Positions 55,844 through 64,000 of a DNA stretch of 64,000 nt are shown in pieces (the first letter of the stretch is position 1; each line of letters opens with the position of its first letter). The DNA lies in assembly GCF_019634815.1 (NCBI RefSeq), contig NZ_JAHCAP010000016.1:1-64000 (forward strand), written 5' to 3'. Made by a program: the position numbers and the translations under genes. A model generated the notes under the pieces. The model saw only the letters and a program-made list of their open reading frames with translations. It was not told the origin of the DNA and searched no databases. Origin of the DNA: Dokdonella sp. GTDB taxonomy: Bacteria > Pseudomonadota > Gammaproteobacteria > Xanthomonadales > Rhodanobacteraceae.

Positions 55844-57469
55844 TCAGTGCGCGAGACGTCGCCTGCGCAGGGCGCGGGCGTAGAGCGCACCGGGCACGGC
55901 GAGCAGCACCGCCAGGGCGGCCAGCGCCGAGTCGAACAGCAGATCGAAGCGGTGGCGCAAGAAAAAGTCGCGGGCGACGAGATCATTCGCATGCGCAGCG
56001 ATCGCAAAACCGCCGCCCGCGACCTCATGCGCCACCGCCAGACCGCCGGCTGCGGCGTGCCATGCCGCGGCGAAGCCGCCGATCGCCCAGCCGCCGATGG
56101 CGATACCACCCAGCGCGAAGCCGCCCAAGGCGATGGTTGCCAGCGAGATCGCCCCGATGCTGACCGAGCCGACGCTGACGATGCCGGCGGACAGCGCGCC
56201 GACGCTGATCCCGCCGATGCTGGTCGTGCCCATCGCGAACAGGACGCCGATGGCGTGGGCCGGACCAACCGCGATCCAGCCGCGCGCCGGGCCCGCTGCA
56301 CGTGGCGGCAGGCCGAACTGAACGTGCAGCAGTGGCAGGCCAAGCAGCGAGGCCTTGCTGCGATATTCGCTGTAACCCTGATTGGCGACGGCGTCGTCGC
56401 CGGCGAACAGTTCCGGGTGCAACGCGCGTTCTTCTTCGCGCAATGCGGCGGTCGCGCGTTGCGAGGAAAGGATCGTCCAGATGATCCAGCCGCCAAAGGC
56501 CAGCGGCAGAGTGATTGCGGCGACGAAAAGGAAGGTCGCGTGACCGGCCCAGAATGACCCGGCGAAGATCAATGCGAACAGCGCCGGCAGGAAGACCGCC
56601 AGGCCCAGGGCAACGTCGCGCATCTGCCGGTGCAGCAACGCCCGCTCGCGTGGTGTGCGCTTGGTTTCACTGCCGATGCGGTAGCCCAGATAGGTTCCGG
56701 CGAAGCCGAGAAGCAGGCCCGCCAGGGTGCTGAGCACGGCAGCGAACCCGGCCGATTTGGCCAGTGTGCCGCCCTTGGCTGCAGTCGCGCCGATCACTGC
56801 GGCCGAGGCCGATGAGCTTGTTGCCGGCAGCGCCGCGACAACGGCCAGGGTAAATGCGGTTCCCGGCGCACTGCGCGTGAGGGCGCCTTCGACAAACTGC
56901 GCGATGCGCTCCTGCAGCAGCTTGCGTCCACGCGACAAACGTTGCCTGGTCGCCTCTTCGCTCAGGTTCAGCGCGGCGGCGACCGCCTCGATCGACTGCT
57001 GCTCACGGTAGAACAGCACCAGCGGTTCGCGGTAGGCCAGCGGAATGTGTGCGATCGAGCGCCACAGCAGTGCCTGCTCCTCGTCGCTGATCGCCTGCTC
57101 TTGCGGTGGCGGTGCCGTGTCCGCCGCATCGAACGTCCCGTCGATCGGCTCGGCCGCGCTGGATGGTTCGTGTCGCTGTCGGCGCGATGCGTTGCTGGCC
57201 ACATTGCGGGCGATGGCGCACAGCCAGCCGCGCAGGTTGCCCGGATCGCGCAGGTCGCGCAGCTGCTTCCAGGCGCTGATGAAGGTTTCCTGCGCGAGGT
57301 CCTCGCTGTGGCCCAGGTTTCCGGTTGCGCTGTAGCCGATCGAACAGATCAGGGACTGGTAGCGCGCGACGATGCGCGCGAACGCATCGCGGTTGCCCTG
57401 AAGGCTCTGGGCAACGAGTGCGGCGTCTTCGTTGCGAACATCGAGGAGGTGCGCGGTCATTGGCATCAT
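55844..57469 (-). CDS. ECF sigma factor fused to a membrane domain with pentapeptide repeats
   Basis: 541 residues. Sigma region 2 at about 27-100 (GHSEDLAQETFISAWKQLRD) and region 4 at about 134-190 (EAVAAALNLSEEATRQRLSR). Then about four membrane helices (about 204-262 and 285-335). Ten tandem pentapeptides with the pattern [SA]-[ILVA]-[GA]-x-[ILVFW] span 417-466 (e.g. SIGGI, SVGAL, AIGGF), and one more helix lies near 512-533. The membrane part may keep the sigma at the membrane or serve as a built-in anti-sigma. Starts at 57469, 57466 or 57460 are possible. Confidence 0.82.
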   Translation of the reverse strand: MMPMTAHLLDVRNEDAALVAQSLQGNRDAFARIVARYQSLICSIGYSATGNLGHSEDLAQETFISAWKQLRDLRDPGNLRGWLCAIARNVASNASRRQRHEPSSAAEPIDGTFDAADTAPPPQEQAISDEEQALLWRSIAHIPLAYREPLVLFYREQQSIEAVAAALNLSEEATRQRLSRGRKLLQERIAQFVEGALTRSAPGTAFTLAVVAALPATSSSASAAVIGATAAKGGTLAKSAGFAAVLSTLAGLLLGFAGTYLGYRIGSETKRTPRERALLHRQMRDVALGLAVFLPALFALIFAGSFWAGHATFLFVAAITLPLAFGGWIIWTILSSQRATAALREEERALHPELFAGDDAVANQGYSEYRSKASLLGLPLLHVQFGLPPRAAGPARGWIAVGPAHAIGVLFAMGTTSIGGISVGALSAGIVSVGSVSIGAISLATIALGGFALGGIAIGGWAIGGFAAAWHAAAGGLAVAHEVAGGGFAIAAHANDLVARDFFLRHRFDLLFDSALAALAVLLAVPGALYARALRRRRLAH

Positions 57470-57758
57470 GACGCACCAGTGGCTTGATCAGTGCAAAAGG
57501 TGACAGGAACGCACGCATCTTAGCGGCGATGCACACGGATTTGCCGACCCTGCGCAGGATCGCAAAACCGCATGCGCGGAGGGCAGGCGGGCGCACTCGC
57601 TTGCCGCAGGGGGAGCGGCGTTCCAGCTCATCCCGGGGCTTGTTCGAGCCGCAGCGGGGCGTATGGCAGCTGCTCGGCAACGAGCAGGCTCGCCCTTGGC
57701 AACGTGAACCGGGCCTCGCGCGCGGCCGGGGCGCGTGCGGAGCGTGGCAAGGCCGCGC
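57470..57758. other. Divergent intergenic region
   Basis: Roughly 490 bp (57470-57962) separate the sigma factor from the diguanylate cyclase. The left 290 bp show no supported gene; the right part holds the Fnr-type promoter and its leader. Confidence 0.5.
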
Positions 57759-57807
57759 TTGATCCAGATCAAGAAATGCGCAAAAGGGCGCGCGTATAAG
57801 CCCTGAT
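57759..57807 (+). promoter_or_regulatory. Fnr class II promoter of the diguanylate cyclase
   Basis: TTGATCCAGATCAA at 57759-57772 is a perfect FNR box (TTGAT-N4-ATCAA). TATAAG at 57795-57800 is a good -10. With +1 at 57807 the box centre is -41.5 and the hexamer -12 to -7, exact class II geometry. The leader to the ATG is 156 nt. Confidence 0.8.
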
Positions 57808-57962
57808 CAGGCACCGAACTTGCATTGTTGCCTGCGGGTTTGCGTGGACAGTCGCGAGCGTGCCGGGACCGAGCGATCCGATGCAGGCGATTTGCGAGTC
57901 ACGCCAACGCAAAGTCCGGGGCCGGGCGTTCGTTGATTGTTCGAGTGTCCCAAGGGGGCGTC

Positions 57963-59291
57963 ATGAACAAGATCGATATTGCGGCACAGGGTCTGGCCGA
58001 AACGCAGAACGTGACGGCTGCGCCTGCGACGACGACCTTGCGCCTGGATCGGCGGTTCTGGCTGATTCTGGCGCTGATCGCAATGACCTACGCGGTGGTG
58101 CGGGCACTGGTGGTGCCCCCGTGGGCCGACCTCGCCTTGCCACTGCGCGTGGCGATGGACGCCGCGCTGCTGTTGATCCTGGTGGCCCCGGCCATGTTCT
58201 TCCTGTATTCCTCGATGCGCAGCGAAGCAATTGCTGCACGCGAAGCGATCGATCGCGAGAACGCCACCTTGCACGAGCGTCTGCGCGCACACGACCTCAA
58301 TGTGCGTCTGACTGCCGCGCTCGACATGGCCGAGGACGAGGATTCGGTGATGCGCATTGCGCGTCAGGCGATGATGCTGGCGACCGACGGCGCACCGACA
58401 CAGATGCTGCTGGCCGATTCCCGCGAGTCGGTCATGCGGCACGACCTGCGTGAAGGCTGGGACAGCGACGCGGGACGCTGCTTCATCGAGCGCCCGTCCG
58501 AATGCCCGGCGGTCCGGCGCGGCATGGGCACAGTGTTCGAGGACAGCCTGATTCTCAGCGCCTGCCAGGGCATGCGCGGACCGATGGAGCGCAATTGTGC
58601 TGCGGCCTGCACGCCGATCACCGTTGCTGGAGCCGGTGTCGGCGTCCTGCGTGCGCTTGGCCCCGCGGGTGATCCGGGGCTGTATCGGATGCTGCAATCG
58701 CTCAACACCGCCGCCCATCACGTCGGTGCACGCCTGGCGGTGGTGCGCTCGATCTCGGCTTCGGCGCGCGAGGCGGCCACCGATCCGCTCACCGGCGCAG
58801 CAAACCGTCGCAGTGGCGAGGCGCGACTGGCCGAACTGGTTCAGCAGTCGGTCGGCTATGTGCTGGCGATGGTCGATATCGACTATTTCAAGAAGATCAA
58901 CGACGGCCACGGACACGAAGTGGGTGATCGCGCGCTCAAGCTCCTGGTCGAGGTACTGCGCGGCTGCATTCGCCGCGACGACCTGCTGTGCCGGTATGGC
59001 GGCGAGGAGTTCCTGCTGGTGCTGCCGGGCGTCGACGCAAGCGCCGCCGTGGCGATGCTGCAGCGCTGCCGTTCGGAATTGCCGATGGCCTGCAGTCGCG
59101 CCGGCCTTCCGGCATTCACGATCAGTGCCGGTGTGGCCGATGCACCCAACAGCAATCCGACCCAGCAGATGCGTGCGGCCGATGCGGCGCTCTACCGGGC
59201 CAAGGAAACCGGGCGTGATCGGGTACTGTGCGCAAGCGATGCCAACGTCGAAGCTGCGGCGCCGATCGAAGCGGGTGATGCGCGCGCTTGA
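57963..59291 (+). CDS. Membrane diguanylate cyclase with GAF-like region (GGDEF family)
   Basis: 442 residues. Two membrane helices (about 32-55, 64-86), a short coiled-coil, a GAF-like sensor region (about 110-255) with several Cys (CFIERPSECPAV, ACQGMRGPMERNCAAACTPI) and a C-terminal GGDEF domain. DPLTGAANRR precedes it and the active-site loop is YGGEEFLLVL. The product is c-di-GMP. AGGGGG lies about 5 nt before the ATG. The cysteines and the Fnr promoter together suggest redox-linked signalling, but this is inference. Confidence 0.9.
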   Translation: MNKIDIAAQGLAETQNVTAAPATTTLRLDRRFWLILALIAMTYAVVRALVVPPWADLALPLRVAMDAALLLILVAPAMFFLYSSMRSEAIAAREAIDRENATLHERLRAHDLNVRLTAALDMAEDEDSVMRIARQAMMLATDGAPTQMLLADSRESVMRHDLREGWDSDAGRCFIERPSECPAVRRGMGTVFEDSLILSACQGMRGPMERNCAAACTPITVAGAGVGVLRALGPAGDPGLYRMLQSLNTAAHHVGARLAVVRSISASAREAATDPLTGAANRRSGEARLAELVQQSVGYVLAMVDIDYFKKINDGHGHEVGDRALKLLVEVLRGCIRRDDLLCRYGGEEFLLVLPGVDASAAVAMLQRCRSELPMACSRAGLPAFTISAGVADAPNSNPTQQMRAADAALYRAKETGRDRVLCASDANVEAAAPIEAGDARA

Positions 59292-59407
59292 GGACCTGAT
59301 CGAGCCCTCATCCGGCGCTGCGCGCCACCTTGCCCGGCGGGAAAGGGGCACAGCATCGTGCGTGTCGGCGCTAGAGTGCGCACCTGTGCCGCGATCCGAG
59401 CCATGCG

Positions 59408-60037
59408 ATGCCCACGCTCAAGACCTTGCTGCTGGTGTTCGACCTGTGCGGCACCTTCGTGTTTGCACTCAGTGGCGGATTGGCGGCGGTGCGGCGCGGG
59501 CTGGATCTGTTCGGCGTGCTGGTGCTCGCGTTCGCGGCCGCCAATTCGGGCGGCATCGTACGCGACCTGCTGATCGGCGCGACCCCGCCGGCTGCAATCG
59601 GTGACTGGCGCTATGGCGCGGCCGCGACCGTGGCCGGCCTGCTCACGTTCTGGTGGGCGCCGCTGATCGAAAAGCTCAAGAACCCGGTGCGCATGTTCGA
59701 CGCCGCCGGACTGGCATTGTTTGCGGTCGCCGGTGCACAGAAGGCGCTCGCGTTCGGCCTGGATCCGGTGATGTCTGCGCTGCTGGGCATGCTCACCGGC
59801 ATTGGTGGCGGCATGGCGCGCGATCTGCTGCTCACCGACATCCCGATGGTGCTGCGCGCCGAGCTCTACGCCGTCGCGGCCCTGCTCGGGGCGAGCATCG
59901 TCGTGGTCGGCTCGGCGCTGGCCTTGCCGACGGCGCCGATCGCGCTGCTGGGAGCAGCAGCGTGTTTCGCGCTGCGCATGGCTGCCATGCGACGCGGCTG
60001 GCAATTGCCGGTCGCGCGCGGCGGGCGGGCGAACTGA
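59408..60037 (+). CDS. TRIC/UPF0126 family membrane channel protein
   Basis: 209 residues, seven predicted helices in two repeats. The repeats carry FDLCGTFVFALSGGLAAVRR and FDAAGLALFAVAGAQKAL, each with a GGxxRD-type turn (NSGGIVRDLL, GGGMARDLLL). Bacterial TRIC proteins form trimeric cation channels; YadS is the E. coli relative. Separate from the cyclase by 116 nt. It ends before the tsf terminator. Confidence 0.9.
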   Translation: MPTLKTLLLVFDLCGTFVFALSGGLAAVRRGLDLFGVLVLAFAAANSGGIVRDLLIGATPPAAIGDWRYGAAATVAGLLTFWWAPLIEKLKNPVRMFDAAGLALFAVAGAQKALAFGLDPVMSALLGMLTGIGGGMARDLLLTDIPMVLRAELYAVAALLGASIVVVGSALALPTAPIALLGAAACFALRMAAMRRGWQLPVARGGRAN

Positions 60038-60045
60038 TCGCGGCC

Positions 60046-60073
60046 AAAAAAACCCGCAGTCGCCTGCGGGTTT
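60046..60073 (-). terminator. Rho-independent terminator of tsf
   Basis: AAACCCGCAG at 60050-60059, loop TCGC, CTGCGGGTTT at 60064-60073. The run of seven A before it is a T-run when read on the minus strand, so it terminates rpsB-tsf. It may also stop the plus-strand gene. Confidence 0.88.
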
Positions 60074-60096
60074 CATGTCGGCATGGCCGGTCTGAC

Positions 60097-60972
60097 TCAG
60101 ACCTGCATCGCCTTGGCGACTTCGGCCGCGTAATCCTCGACCACCTTCTCGATGCCTTCGCCCACCGCGATGCGGTGGAAAGCGAGCACGTCGGCGCCGG
60201 CGGCCTTGGCCGCGGCCTCGACGCTCTTGTCGGTGTCGAGTACGTAGGGCTGGCCGTACAGCGTGTTCTCGTTGACGATCTTGGCGATCTTGCCGCCGAT
60301 GATCTTCTCGAGGATTTCTGCCGGCTTGGCGCGATCCTTCTCGCTCATCTTCGCCAGTTCGATTTCCTTTTCCTTGGCGAGGAACGCGGCCGGCACGTCG
60401 CTGGCCTTGTTGTAGGGCGGATTCATTGCTGCCACGTGCATCGCCACGCCGCGGGCGAATTCGAGATCGCCACCCTTGGTCTCGACCAGCACGCCGATGC
60501 GGCTGCCATGCAGGTAGGCGCCGACGTTGTTGGCGCTGTCGACGCGCACGAGGCGACGCACCTGCACGTTCTCGCCGATCTTGGCGACGATCGCGGCACG
60601 GCCTTCCTCGACCGTCTCGCCGCTGGCGAGTTTGGCGGCCTTGAGTGCTTCGACGTCGGCCGCGCCCGAGGCGAGTGCGGCCTGGGCCACGGCATTGGCG
60701 AAGGCCTTGAAGTTGTCGTCGTTGGCGACGAAGTCGGTTTCGGAGTTGATCTCGACCAGCACGGCCTTGCCGCCATCCTGGGCGAGCACGATGCGGCCCT
60801 CGGCAGCGACGCGGCTGGCCTTCTTGTCGGCCTTGGCCAGACCCTGCTTGCGCAGCCATTCGCCGGCTGCGTCGATGTCGCCCTTGTTCTCGGTGAGTGC
60901 CTTCTTGCACTCCATCATGCCGGCGCCGGTGCGCTCGCGCAGTTCCTTGACCAGTGAAGCGGTGATTTCCAT
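60097..60972 (-). CDS. tsf: Translation elongation factor Ts
   Basis: 291 residues. [20 protein letters not shown] begins the UBA-like domain. [15 protein letters not shown] is the EF-Tu-contact TDFV motif. It exchanges GDP on EF-Tu. The ATG at 60972 gives the canonical N-terminus. It follows rpsB by 178 nt, within which an 18-bp palindrome occurs. Confidence 0.97.
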   Translation of the reverse strand: MEITASLVKELRERTGAGMMECKKALTENKGDIDAAGEWLRKQGLAKADKKASRVAAEGRIVLAQDGGKAVLVEINSETDFVANDDNFKAFANAVAQAALASGAADVEALKAAKLASGETVEEGRAAIVAKIGENVQVRRLVRVDSANNVGAYLHGSRIGVLVETKGGDLEFARGVAMHVAAMNPPYNKASDVPAAFLAKEKEIELAKMSEKDRAKPAEILEKIIGGKIAKIVNENTLYGQPYVLDTDKSVEAAAKAAGADVLAFHRIAVGEGIEKVVEDYAAEVAKAMQV

Positions 60973-61049
60973 GGTGTCCTCGTGGCTCTGGTGCAGCGCC
61001 TGGGCGCGCGCACTGGGGGTGGATTTGAAAACGTCGCTGCGCACGGCAG

Positions 61050-61067
61050 GCGCCACCGCGGTGGCGC
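61050..61067. repeat. 18-bp perfect palindrome between rpsB and tsf
   Basis: GCGCCACCGCGGTGGCGC is self-complementary. It lies in the rpsB-tsf spacer and could be an attenuator or mRNA-processing hairpin that adjusts S2 to EF-Ts expression. Not a proven site. Confidence 0.5.
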
Positions 61068-61150
61068 ATCACCGCCGGCAGCGGCCGGCGAGAGCCGAGC
61101 CGCTGCGCGGGCAACGCCGGATTGCGCGTGGGGCAATCCTGGACGGCGGT

Positions 61151-62065
61151 TTACTCGGCGCTGCCGCTCTCGGCGTCGCTCTTGGCGGCACGCGGTGCAC
61201 GCGACGCGCCCGGAGCGGCCGGGCCGCGGCCCTTGCCGGCAGGGCGCTTGTCGGCGCCCGGCTTGCGCGGGCCGGACGGACGACGGCGGTCGTCACGCTC
61301 GCGCGCTTCCTTCTTCACCACCGGATTGCCATCGGCGTCGAGTTCGACGAATTCGTCGCGATCGTTGACCGGGATGGCCGGGGCGGCAGCCTTGCCCTCG
61401 AGCACCGCATCGGCGGCGGCGGCGGCGTACAGCTGCACCGCGCGGATCGCGTCATCGTTGCCGGGGATCGCGTAATCGACCAGGTCCGGGTTGTAGTTGG
61501 TATCGACCACCGCCACCACCGGGATGCCGAGCTTCTTGGCTTCCTGGATTGCGATGTCCTCGTGGCCGATGTCGATCACGAACAGCGCGTCGGGCAGGCG
61601 GCCCATGTCCTTGATGCCGCCGAGCGAGGCTTCGAGCTTTTCCTTCTCGCGCACCAGGCGCAGCACTTCATGCTTGACCAGGCGCTCGTAGCTGCCATCG
61701 GTGGCCATTGCCTCGAGTTCCTTGAGGCGGCTGACCGACTGCTTGACGGTGCGGAAATTGGTGAGCATGCCGCCGAGCCAGCGCTGGCTGATGTAGGGCA
61801 TGCCGCAACGGGCGGCTTCTTCCTTGATCGCTTCGCGCGCGGAGCGCTTGGTGCCGACGAACAGCACCGTGCCGCGCTTTTGTGCCACGCCCGAGATGAA
61901 GTTCATCGCGTCGCTGAACAGCGGCAGGGTCTTTTCGAGATTGATGATGTGGATCTTGCCGCGCGCGCCGAAGATGTACGGCGCCATGCGGGGGTTCCAG
62001 TAGCGGGTCTGATGACCGAAATGCACGCCGGCTTCCAGCATCTGGCGCATGGTGACTTGAGGCAT
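61151..62065 (-). CDS. rpsB: 30S ribosomal protein S2, with long C-terminal tail
   Basis: 304 residues; [20 protein letters not shown] and [14 protein letters not shown] are conserved. S2 of E. coli is about 241 residues, so about 55 residues are extra. This tail is Lys/Arg/Pro/Ala-rich (e.g. [20 protein letters not shown]) and likely disordered. The core is complete. The ATG at 62065 matches the family start. It is transcribed from a strong promoter at about 62340 with a long leader. Confidence 0.96.
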   Translation of the reverse strand: MPQVTMRQMLEAGVHFGHQTRYWNPRMAPYIFGARGKIHIINLEKTLPLFSDAMNFISGVAQKRGTVLFVGTKRSAREAIKEEAARCGMPYISQRWLGGMLTNFRTVKQSVSRLKELEAMATDGSYERLVKHEVLRLVREKEKLEASLGGIKDMGRLPDALFVIDIGHEDIAIQEAKKLGIPVVAVVDTNYNPDLVDYAIPGNDDAIRAVQLYAAAAADAVLEGKAAAPAIPVNDRDEFVELDADGNPVVKKEARERDDRRRPSGPRKPGADKRPAGKGRGPAAPGASRAPRAAKSDAESGSAE

Positions 62066-62333
62066 TGCAGGTTTTCCTTTGACGGGGAAGCGCGCGGGGA
62101 TCCTTTTTTGTCTGCCCGCACAGCGCGTGCGGGCTCGCGCGAAAGGATTCGCCGAGCGATTCCGGGGTTGGACCTCCACGCACCCGCCGCGAACGACCCC
62201 TTGCGGAGCACCCCGGACGCGGTGACGATGCGTGTGCGGATTCGGCACGATTGCCGTAGCGGTCTTGCGGATTGCCCGCGCGGCCGCATGTTTCGTTTCG
62301 GGTCAATGACTTGCGAAAGTCCTGACACGGAAC
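62066..62333 (-). other. Long rpsB 5' leader, possible S2 autoregulatory RNA
   Basis: About 268 nt lie between the predicted transcription start (near 62333) and the rpsB ATG, without a supported gene. S2 represses its own leader in gammaproteobacteria, so an S2-binding RNA is expected here; I did not identify its fold. Confidence 0.4.
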
Positions 62334-62339
62334 CGTAGA

Positions 62340-62369
62340 ATTATAGCTTGACTGCGACACCCGTGTCAC
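62340..62369 (-). promoter_or_regulatory. rpsB promoter
   Basis: On the minus strand GTGACA (62369-62364, 5 of 6 to TTGACA), an 18-bp spacer and a perfect TATAAT (62345-62340). It overlaps a plus-strand TAGAAT at 62336-62341 that could serve map, so the two divergent genes may share one promoter region. Confidence 0.7.
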
Positions 62370-62504
62370 TCGTGGCAGCATGCTCCGCACATCCGATGGC
62401 CGGCAGCGCAAGCCTTGCCCCCGAAGCGCAGGAGCGAATGCGCTGCCTTGATTTCGTACCCGCCGCGGCTGCGGTCAGCCGCTACCGCCCCAATCGAACA
62501 AGCC

Positions 62505-63272
62505 ATGCCCGTTACCGTCAAGACTCCCGAACAGATCGAAAAGATGCGCGTGGCCGGTCGCCTCGCCGCCGAAGTGCTGGAAATGCTGGTGCCGCACGTA
62601 AAACCCGGCGTCAGCACCGAGGATCTGGATCGCATCGCCTACGAGCACATCGTCAAGGTGCAGAAGGCGATTCCCGCCAACGTCGGCTACAAGGGCTTCC
62701 CCAAGACCTTGTGCACCTCGGTCAACCACGTCATCTGCCACGGCATTCCCAACCCGGGCAAGCTGCTCAAGGATGGCGACATCGTCAACATCGACATCAC
62801 CGTGATCAAGGACGGCTGGCACGGCGACACCAGTCGCATGTATTTCGTGGGGACCCCGTCGGTGTTGGCACGACGGCTGGTCGATACCACGCTCGAGGCG
62901 ATGCTTGCGGGCATCCATCAGGTGCGCCCGGGCGCGACGCTCGGTGACATCGGTCACGCGATTCAGAGGCATGCCGAGGGCGCCGGCTTTTCGGTGGTGC
63001 GCGAATACTGCGGCCACGGCATCGGCCAGATCTACCACGAGGACCCGCAGGTCCTGCATTACGGCCATCCCGGCGCCGGCCTCAAATTGCAGAAGGGCAT
63101 GACCTTCACCATCGAACCGATGATCAATGCCGGCAAGCCCTACACGCGCCTGTTGCCCGACGGCTGGACCGTGGTCACCAAGGATCACTCGCTGTCGGCG
63201 CAGTGGGAGCACACGCTCGCCGTCACCGACGACGGTTTCGAGATCCTCACGCCGTGGCCTGACGCGGCCTGA
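62505..63272 (+). CDS. map: Methionine aminopeptidase, type I
   Basis: 255 residues. It removes the initiator Met from new proteins. Metal ligands are visible in DIVNIDITVIKDGWHGDTSR (two Asp), CGHGIG (His), TFTIEP (Glu) and QWEHTLAV (Glu). Starts MPVTVKTPEQIEKMRVAGRL. Divergent from rpsB, with glnD 2 nt downstream, the E. coli order. Confidence 0.96.
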   Translation: MPVTVKTPEQIEKMRVAGRLAAEVLEMLVPHVKPGVSTEDLDRIAYEHIVKVQKAIPANVGYKGFPKTLCTSVNHVICHGIPNPGKLLKDGDIVNIDITVIKDGWHGDTSRMYFVGTPSVLARRLVDTTLEAMLAGIHQVRPGATLGDIGHAIQRHAEGAGFSVVREYCGHGIGQIYHEDPQVLHYGHPGAGLKLQKGMTFTIEPMINAGKPYTRLLPDGWTVVTKDHSLSAQWEHTLAVTDDGFEILTPWPDAA

Positions 63273-63274
63273 GC

Positions 63275-64000
63275 GTGGCGGCCGAGCTGCCCGCGCTGCA
63301 GCGTCTGCCGCCTGCCCAGCCGCGCAGTGGCGTTTCCGAATCGGCGCGACTGGCCTTGCGTCAACTGCTCGGCGATGCCGAGCGCACGCTCGCGACGGCC
63401 TTTGCCGAAGGTGCCGTGGTGGCGCGCTTGCTTGCACGACGCGCCGAGGTGGTCGATGCGGTGGTGCTGCATGTCTGGCGTGCCTGCCTCGGAGATGCTT
63501 CTGGCTGCAGCTTGTTTGCCACCGGCGGTTACGGCCGCGGCGTGCTGTTTCCGCATTCCGATGTCGATCTGCTGGTGCTCGGCGACGAAGACGAACTGCA
63601 GCGTCAGGCGCGCGCGTTGGAGGCGTTCTTCGCCTGCCTGTGGGCGATCTCGCTCAAGCCCGGCCATGCCGTGCGCACGAGCGCGCAATGTCGCGAGCTG
63701 GCGCGTGCCGATGCCAGTGTCTACACCAGTCTGTTCGATGCGCGTGCGCTCACCGGCAGCACGGCCCGGCTCGTCGCGATTCTTGACCACGATGCGTTGT
63801 GGCAACCGCGCGCATATCTGCAGGCCAAGCTCGATGAGCAGGCCGCGCGCTTTGCCCGCTGCAACGACACCGCCTACAACCTTGAGCCCAACCTCAAGGA
63901 CGGCCCGGGCGGACTGCGCACGCTCGATCTCATGCGCTGGCTCGGCCGACGCATCGCCGCCGCAGCCGATTTCGAGGTGATGACAGCCCGCGGCCTGCTC
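63275..64000 (+). CDS. glnD: [Protein-PII] uridylyltransferase GlnD (5' part)
   Basis: The first 242 codons from GTG 63275; the window ends within the gene. FATGGYGRGVLFPHSDVDLL is the nucleotidyltransferase motif with two catalytic Asp (HSDVDLL), and LEPNLKDGPGGLRTLDLMRW is a GlnD-specific block. It adds and removes UMP on PII proteins for nitrogen control. The map stop and this GTG are 2 nt apart. Confidence 0.93.
   Translation, partial: MAAELPALQRLPPAQPRSGVSESARLALRQLLGDAERTLATAFAEGAVVARLLARRAEVVDAVVLHVWRACLGDASGCSLFATGGYGRGVLFPHSDVDLLVLGDEDELQRQARALEAFFACLWAISLKPGHAVRTSAQCRELARADASVYTSLFDARALTGSTARLVAILDHDALWQPRAYLQAKLDEQAARFARCNDTAYNLEPNLKDGPGGLRTLDLMRWLGRRIAAAADFEVMTARGLL

Noticed and set aside
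1..64000. tRNA and rRNA genes
   Set aside because: No cloverleaf-type or rRNA sequence was recognised in any intergenic stretch; a tRNA scan would be needed to be sure.

Overview
The window is 64 kb of GC-rich chromosome (roughly two-thirds G+C by eye) from a gammaproteobacterium. It is most likely a member of the Lysobacterales (Xanthomonadales), Rhodanobacteraceae-like. The reasons are the type II secretion genes gspL-gspM-gspN, the fnr-hemN pair, the DUF2069-wrbA pair, the dxr/cdsA/uppS order inside the envelope cluster, and repeat types I associate with this order (GTAG-type REP hairpins, TTCTTTG hairpins). This is inference from gene content; no 16S gene is present.

Layout. 1-600: non-coding repeats. 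604-5364 (+): gspL, gspM, gspN, a histidinol-phosphatase-like IMPase, nudE and cysQ. 5423-10466 (-): a secreted beta-helix protein, mazG and a serine hydrolase. 10598-12262 (+): an exported amidohydrolase. 12269-14445 (-): fnr and hemN, the latter with an Fnr box. 14593-15588 (+): a LysR regulator. 15829 to about 18580: a small array of integron-type cassettes without an integrase. It holds an HNH endonuclease, a HigBA toxin-antitoxin pair and a deoxyribonucleotidase, separated by attC sites, one of which is split by an IS110-type remnant. 18580-24417: DUF2069 and wrbA (-), then the overlapping operon yihY-like/tlpA-like/acyP/pseudouridine synthase (+), a small unknown protein (-) and an unknown membrane protein (+). 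24558-30888 (-): kbl, then a G8-domain secreted protein preceded by its partner, a BBP7-type outer-membrane barrel. 31209-33422 (+): a lipoprotein M3 peptidase. 33478-34701 (-): an acyltransferase.

34718-62065 (-) is the conserved macromolecule-synthesis/envelope cluster. In transcription order it is rpsB, tsf, [insert], pyrH, frr, uppS, cdsA, dxr, rseP, bamA, skp, lpxD, fabZ, lpxA, [REP cluster], lpxB, a sulfatase-family enzyme, rnhB, dnaE, accA. The insert at 54473-60037 carries an acyltransferase, an ECF sigma factor fused to a membrane domain with glycine-rich pentapeptide repeats, a diguanylate cyclase and a TRIC-type channel. map and a partial glnD (+) close the window, divergent from rpsB.

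How it fits together. Lipid A (lpxD/fabZ/lpxA/lpxB), isoprenoid and phospholipid carriers (dxr, uppS, cdsA, accA) and outer-membrane assembly (rseP, bamA, skp) sit with translation and replication genes. Fnr appears to control local targets: Fnr boxes lie at exactly -41.5 for a candidate hemN start and for the diguanylate cyclase. The accessory parts are the cassette array, the REP clusters and the secreted/outer-membrane proteins. The most notable observations are the cassette array with its IS-interrupted attC, the two Fnr-type promoters, several probable leaderless starts, and the sigma factor with ten pentapeptide repeats.
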